Source: UBA1738 sp045577675
GTDB taxonomy: Bacteria; Bacillota; Clostridia; UBA1381
Assembly (NCBI GenBank): GCA_045577675.1
Contig: JAZNIV010000063.1
Span: 1-7,595 of the forward strand
DNA length: 7,595 nt
Direction of reading: 5' to 3'
Shown here: positions 4,978 to 7,595 of the stretch, piece after piece
How the letters are laid out: each line of letters begins with the position of its first letter
Position numbering within the stretch: the first letter of the stretch is position 1
Program-made: the position numbers and the translations under genes
The notes under the pieces: model-generated
Databases searched by the model: none
The model's input: the letters and a program-made list of their open reading frames with translations, nothing else
What the model was told of the DNA's origin: nothing

Positions 4978-4996
4978 TTAGAGTTGAGTTATACAA
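4968..4996 (-). promoter_or_regulatory. Promoter of the leftward arm
   Basis: On the - strand, TTGTAT (4996-4991) lies 17 bp from TATAAT (4973-4968), which has an extended TG from the same palindrome. The -35 matches only at TTG, so it is weaker than the rightward promoter and may depend on the extended -10. It would transcribe the gene starting at 4905. Confidence 0.65.
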
Positions 4997-5029
4997 CTAA
5001 CACAATAAATAAAAGGAGAGTTAGGGTTA

Positions 5030-5578
5030 ATGATAGAAGAGACCAGGAAGATTAAAGGCTCACATCTCAAAACAATACGACAGTATTGCGGAATGACGCA
5101 AACAGAATTCGGTGAAGCACTTGGTGAATACGGCATAACATCCAGAGACGGCAGTTTGCCAGGTAAAGATGAAAAAATTATTGCTTCATGGGAAAGTGGG
5201 CGGCGTGATATTCCTACTAAAGTATTGAAAGCTATTCAGAAAAATATTTTATATGAAGGATATCCGATTAGGTGGGAATATCTTATAGGGCAAGATGAAT
5301 TTATTACTATTATGGAATGTATGCCGCAATCAGATGAAATGCTCTCAATTGTAAAACACAGTTTTGATATATTAAAAAATTTTGATGAGTCGTTATTGAA
5401 TTCAATAAAAACAGAATTTAGAATAGCTGCTATACAGCTTTTGAACACTAAGGCTTTTTCTGAATTTGACCTCTCGCAGATTCAGAAAAAAACTCATTTT
5501 TTGGATTTCTTGGAAGCTGAAATAAAGCGTTCCATTGAAACATATATAAAATATTTTATTCAACGAAAGGAAGATTAG
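5030..5578 (+). CDS. XRE-family repressor of the element, 182 aa
   Basis: The N-terminus (about residues 10-70) is a Cro/C1-type HTH: LKTIRQYCGMTQTEFGEALG, then IIASWESGRRDIPTKVLKAI. Between the two HTH helices is an unusual loop of about 12 residues (TSRDGSLPGKDE). The C-terminal half is helical with no metallopeptidase HExxH, so it is not an ImmA-linked or obvious LexA-type self-cleaving protein; it probably serves for dimerisation or sensing. AAAGGAGAG lies upstream of the ATG. It is transcribed from the strong promoter at 4941-4969 and faces away from the Cro-like gene, with the palindrome between them as its likely operator and autoregulation site. Confidence 0.88.
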   Translation: MIEETRKIKGSHLKTIRQYCGMTQTEFGEALGEYGITSRDGSLPGKDEKIIASWESGRRDIPTKVLKAIQKNILYEGYPIRWEYLIGQDEFITIMECMPQSDEMLSIVKHSFDILKNFDESLLNSIKTEFRIAAIQLLNTKAFSEFDLSQIQKKTHFLDFLEAEIKRSIETYIKYFIQRKED

Positions 5579-5580
5579 TA

Positions 5581-5850
5581 ATGAAAAAAGAAACCATGAT
5601 TACAAAAATCAATGACATGCTTAACGGAATGCCAGAAGAGGCTGTGCAGCTTCTATATGATATGTGTGCAATAATGTCAGATCGTGTGAAGTTTCAGCTA
5701 CATATTACTCCAGAACTGGAAGCAAAGGAAAGGCAACGAGAGCAGGAAGTAGCAAAAAGAAAGGAGCAGGAGGAAACCAAACAACAAAAACTCATAGAAG
5801 AGCGTGAAAAAAGCACTTATAAAGAATGCGAATTTATATGCTACCATTGA
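5581..5850 (+). CDS. Small hypothetical protein, 89 aa (N-terminal half of a possibly frameshifted gene)
   Basis: The start (MITKINDMLNGMPEEAVQLL, then YDMCAIMSD) resembles short helical proteins encoded beside phage-type repressors. Residues 45-80 are a highly charged coiled coil (ELEAKERQREQEVAKRKEQE). Its ATG is 2 bases after the repressor stop, with AAAGGAAG in front, so it is co-transcribed with the repressor. The end (STYKECEFICYH) looks unlike the rest and lies over the start of the next frame. A single-base shift in the A run at 5807-5812 would join both frames into one protein of about 155 aa. The role is unknown. Confidence 0.65.
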   Translation: MKKETMITKINDMLNGMPEEAVQLLYDMCAIMSDRVKFQLHITPELEAKERQREQEVAKRKEQEETKQQKLIEEREKSTYKECEFICYH

Positions 5851-6049
5851 AGCTGTAAATGTGCCTGACAAATATAGCCTTTTCATTTCAGAAATGAAAG
5901 CTATCGATGTACGACACGGTCAGATTAGCAGTTTTTTTCCAGACTATGCTATAGGTGTAGGTAATGATTATTTTAATCTTGGTTTTATGAAAGGTGTAAA
6001 ATATGCAAAGGCGGAAGCCAGAAAAAAGGCTAAAAAAGAAAGCCGCTGA
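5804..6049 (+). CDS. Small hypothetical protein, 81 aa (C-terminal half of a possibly frameshifted gene)
   Basis: It is listed from GTG at 5804, reading VKKALIKNANLYATIEAVNV, then GQISSFFPDYAIGVGNDYFN, then LGFMKGVKYAKAEARKKAKK. The pattern D-YFNLGFMKGVKYA is typical of short proteins in phage-type regulatory regions, but the function is unknown. It overlaps the preceding frame by 47 bases. No strong ribosome binding site precedes the GTG, only AGAAGA. So it is either expressed by coupling, made by frameshift or transcript slippage at AAAAAA, or is the rear part of a broken gene. No stop or damage is seen downstream. Confidence 0.6.
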   Translation: MKKALIKNANLYATIEAVNVPDKYSLFISEMKAIDVRHGQISSFFPDYAIGVGNDYFNLGFMKGVKYAKAEARKKAKKESR

Positions 6050-6066
6050 CGGCAATCAGCGACTTT
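6039..6066. terminator. Weak terminator-like hairpin before the integrase
   Basis: AAAG and CGCTGA (6039-6042, 6044-6049) pair with TCAGCG and CTTT (6056-6061, 6063-6066) with one mismatch and a 6-base loop. It overlaps the stop of the preceding gene. On the + strand the T tract is poor; on the - strand it runs into TTTCTTTTTT, so it may mainly block antisense transcription. Confidence 0.4.
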
Positions 6067-6082
6067 ACATAACATGAATCAT

Positions 6083-6139
6083 CAAAGGGAAACTCTGATA
6101 TATTCACGCTGCAATAATATTATATCAGATTTCCCTTTG
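6083..6139 (+). promoter_or_regulatory. Long hairpin in the integrase leader
   Basis: Bases 6083-6102 and 6121-6139 are complementary over 19 bp with one bulged C (CAAAGGGAAA then TCTGATATA) and an 18-base loop. It ends 24 bases before the integrase ATG and 8 bases before its AAAGGAAG. No T tract follows, so it is more likely an mRNA structure limiting integrase translation, or a protein site, than a terminator. Confidence 0.55.
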
Positions 6140-6163
6140 CAAGTCAAGAAAGGAAGTTCTGCA

Positions 6164-7357
6164 ATGGGAAAATCAAGACGGGTTGATACAGGAATTGTAA
6201 GGCGTGCTAGCAGCTATACTTTCACTGTTGCATTGGGTATGGATGCAAACGGTAAACAGATACGAAAAACAACTACGTTCAAGCCGCCAGAAGGCATAAC
6301 AGAAAAGAAAGCGGATAAGCTGGCTAAAGAAGAGTACATTCATTTTAAGAACAAATGTAAGGGGATGTCAGCATTTAATGAGAATATGCGTTTTCGTGAC
6401 TTAGTCGAAGAATATTTCAAGATATACGCACCTAATGAATTAAAGCCAATCACTGCTTATAATTATCGTAAAATGATTGAATATCGCTTTATTCCATATT
6501 TTGGTAATAAGAAGTTAAAGGATATGAATACAGCTATGCTTACAGACTTTTTTAATAGTCAGAATGATACTGATAAAAACGGAGAGAGCCGACCTTTAGC
6601 TGCAACTACAGTCAAACGATTATTTATTATGATGCAAAGCGTTTTCCACTTTGCAATCAAGCAGAAGTATATAAAAGAATCGCCTTGCAATGGTGTTATA
6701 CTTCCTAAAAAAGATGTTACCGCAGAGGAAAAACGGCGTTTTTTAACTGAATCGGAATTAAAACGATTTTTACCTTTGTTTGATGATTATTCAGTATTGA
6801 ATGTAATTGTGAAGTTACTGCTATATACCGGTATGCGATCAGGTGAAGCATTAGGGTTGCAATGGCGAGACATCGACTTTAAAAATAACCTAATCACTGT
6901 AAAGCACACTTTATCTGATGTGGGCGGAAAGCACTTTCTTACAACGCCTAAAACTAAAACGAGTAAGCGAACTATTGCAATCAGTACAACTGTTGCGGAG
7001 CTTTTGAAGGAGCATCAGACACACCAACAGGAATTGCAAATGATTATAGGGACAGACTTTGCACACCCTGAAATGGTTTTTACATCAGATCGAGGAAATT
7101 ATAAAGACAGAAGCAGCTTGAATACTTCTTTCAGACGTTTTCTGAAAGGAACGGAATTTGAGTTCTTGACTTTACATTGTTTACGACATTGTAATGCTAC
7201 GTTGCTTTTGAATGCTGGAATCGACATTAAAATAGTTTCAGATCATTTAGGACATTCTACAATAGGAACTACAGCAAATATATATGCAGATGTATTAGAT
7301 GCAAGTAGGAGAAAAACAGCAGATGTTCTTGAATTCACTTTATCAAATGGAGCATAA
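6164..7357 (+). CDS. int: Tyrosine integrase, 397 aa
   Basis: It joins attP to the rpsI 3' end and, with an excisionase, reverses this. Residues 1-60 form an arm-type DNA-binding domain (YTFTVALGMDANGKQIRKTT). The SAM-like core-binding domain is at about 75-175 (FRDLVEEYFKIY...KPITAYNYRKMIEYRFIPYFG). The catalytic domain follows with Arg225 (YTGMRSGEALGLQW), Lys263 (TPKTKTSKRTI), His338 and Arg341 (LTLHCLRH), His364 (DHLGHSTIGTT) and nucleophile Tyr374 (ANIYADVL). All catalytic residues are present and the length is normal for Tn916/phage-type integrases, so it should be active. The ATG at 6164 has AAAGGAAG 7 bases upstream. A reading from 6074 would cover the leader hairpin and lacks a binding site. 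It lies next to the right att site, as usual. Confidence 0.95.
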   Translation: MGKSRRVDTGIVRRASSYTFTVALGMDANGKQIRKTTTFKPPEGITEKKADKLAKEEYIHFKNKCKGMSAFNENMRFRDLVEEYFKIYAPNELKPITAYNYRKMIEYRFIPYFGNKKLKDMNTAMLTDFFNSQNDTDKNGESRPLAATTVKRLFIMMQSVFHFAIKQKYIKESPCNGVILPKKDVTAEEKRRFLTESELKRFLPLFDDYSVLNVIVKLLLYTGMRSGEALGLQWRDIDFKNNLITVKHTLSDVGGKHFLTTPKTKTSKRTIAISTTVAELLKEHQTHQQELQMIIGTDFAHPEMVFTSDRGNYKDRSSLNTSFRRFLKGTEFEFLTLHCLRHCNATLLLNAGIDIKIVSDHLGHSTIGTTANIYADVLDASRRKTADVLEFTLSNGA

Positions 7358-7360
7358 CAA

Positions 7361-7391
7361 AAAAGGCAGTGGATAAAAACCACTGCCTTTT
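7361..7391. terminator. Bidirectional terminator after the integrase
   Basis: AAAAGGCAGTGG (7361-7372) and CCACTGCCTTTT (7380-7391) form a perfect 12-bp stem with a 7-base loop. It has a T run on the + strand and, on the - strand, CCTTTTTTG. It can end both int and rpsI transcripts, so it may replace the displaced rpsI terminator. Confidence 0.88.
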
Positions 7392-7397
7392 AAAATG

Positions 7398-7420
7398 TTT
7401 CACAACAAATTCACAACAAA
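7398..7420. repeat. Integrase arm-type repeat, right end
   Basis: TCACAACAAA occurs in tandem (TTTCACAACAAA then TTCACAACAAA). The block matches 2251-2273 in 22 of 23 bases, same orientation. It lies between the int terminator and attR, 57 bases from the core. Confidence 0.65.
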
Positions 7421-7476
7421 TCGACTGTGATATCTCTTGAATATGCCGAAAATACGACGTTTCGAGAGGGGTATAA

Positions 7477-7489
7477 TTATCTCTTTGAG
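7477..7489. repeat. Right attachment core (attR), inside the rpsI 3' end
   Basis: TTATCTCTTTGAG covers the rpsI stop codon and its last codons on the - strand and is repeated exactly at 2122-2134. A near copy with one base missing (TATCTCTTGA) is at 7431-7440. Confidence 0.82.
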
Positions 7490-7595
7490 AACTGAGGAGC
7501 ACGACGAGCAGCCTTGAGACCGTACTTCTTTCTCTCCTTCATTCTTGGGTCACGAGTGAGGAATCCAGCCTTCTTAAGAGCGGGACGGAGCTCAG
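7477..7595 (-). CDS. rpsI: 30S ribosomal protein S9, C-terminal 38 residues (5' end outside window)
   Basis: The - strand reads ELRPALKKAGFLTRDPRMKE, then RKKYGLKAARRAPQFSKR and stop. The motif GFLTRDxRxxERKKxGxxxARxxxQFSKR is the conserved S9 tail that reaches the tRNA in the ribosomal P site. The reading is complete at the C-terminus, so the inserted element rebuilt the gene end without changing the protein. Codon use matches ppdK, not the element. The gene's own terminator now lies at 2065-2097; transcription should instead stop at 7361-7391. Confidence 0.97.
   Translation of the reverse strand, partial: ELRPALKKAGFLTRDPRMKERKKYGLKAARRAPQFSKR

Larger units (their letters stand above)
2122..7489. 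mobile_element. Integrated element of about 5.4 kb inserted at the 3' end of rpsI
   Basis: The boundaries are direct repeats of TTATCTCTTTGAG at 2122-2134 and 7477-7489. The right copy is the rpsI 3' end (complement reads ...S-K-R-stop). Inside are a tyrosine integrase at the right end, an excisionase-like HTH protein, an XRE repressor with a divergent Cro-like gene, a RepA_N-like protein and four small genes of unknown role. The DNA is visibly more AT-rich than ppdK and rpsI, and codon use differs. No conjugation, relaxase, capsid or resistance genes are present. The 3' end of rpsI is a known target of tyrosine-integrase elements in streptococci. A self-mobile island, a phage satellite or a reduced remnant of a larger element are all possible. 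Confidence 0.88.

Noticed and set aside
6074..6163. Longer integrase start at 6074
   Set aside because: It has no ribosome binding site, would encode the leader hairpin, and the extra 30 residues do not resemble integrase N-termini.
7429..7469. Imperfect stem CTCTTGAA / TTTCGAGAG near attR as a terminator
   Set aside because: It has a long loop, one wobble pair and no T tract; it is more likely part of the attachment region or chance.
1..7595. CRISPR array, tRNA or rRNA genes
   Set aside because: No regularly spaced repeats with spacers, no cloverleaf and no rRNA motifs were seen.

Overview
The window is a Gram-positive chromosome segment carrying one small integrated element. The flanks are two housekeeping genes: the C-terminal two-thirds of pyruvate phosphate dikinase (ppdK, left, + strand) and the last 38 codons of ribosomal protein S9 (rpsI, right, - strand). 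Their protein sequences and strongly biased codon use, against the AT-rich middle with strong AGGAGG-type ribosome binding sites, suggest an anaerobic Firmicute, probably Ruminococcus/Oscillospiraceae-like. The genus is inference.

Layout: ppdK (2-1708) ends in a good terminator (1752-1785). A gene-free stretch (1786-2064) follows, with several nested inverted repeats and three 11-bp tandem repeats. Next comes a terminator (2065-2097) that, read on the - strand, is almost certainly the original rpsI terminator. From 2122 to 7489 lies an element of about 5.4 kb, bounded by a 13-bp direct repeat equal to the 3' end of rpsI. The insertion kept rpsI intact but moved its terminator 5.4 kb away. 23-bp integrase arm-like repeats sit just inside both ends.

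The element has two divergent arms around a switch region (4941-4996). Rightward are an XRE-type repressor (5030-5578), a small gene split into two overlapping frames (5581-5850 and 5804-6049) and a tyrosine integrase (6164-7357). Leftward are a Cro-like 59-aa protein, a 56-aa excisionase-like HTH protein and a 105-aa winged-helix RepA_N-like protein, all overlapping by 1-4 bases. After these come an iteron-like region, a 101-aa protein with a TTG start, and a three-gene unit: a 122-aa HTH/TerS-like protein, a 78-aa protein and a 247-aa coiled-coil protein. I see no relaxase, conjugation, capsid, resistance or metabolic gene. The element looks like a minimal integrative island or satellite with the order int-repressor / divergent cro-xis-rep, which resembles phage-inducible islands in layout only.

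Working model (inference): the repressor binds an 18-bp palindrome in which the -10 boxes of two opposing promoters overlap, so only one arm can be transcribed at a time. Release of repression turns on the Cro/Xis/Rep arm, leading to excision from rpsI and possibly replication from the iterons. The role of the leftmost three-gene unit is unknown and is the most novel part.
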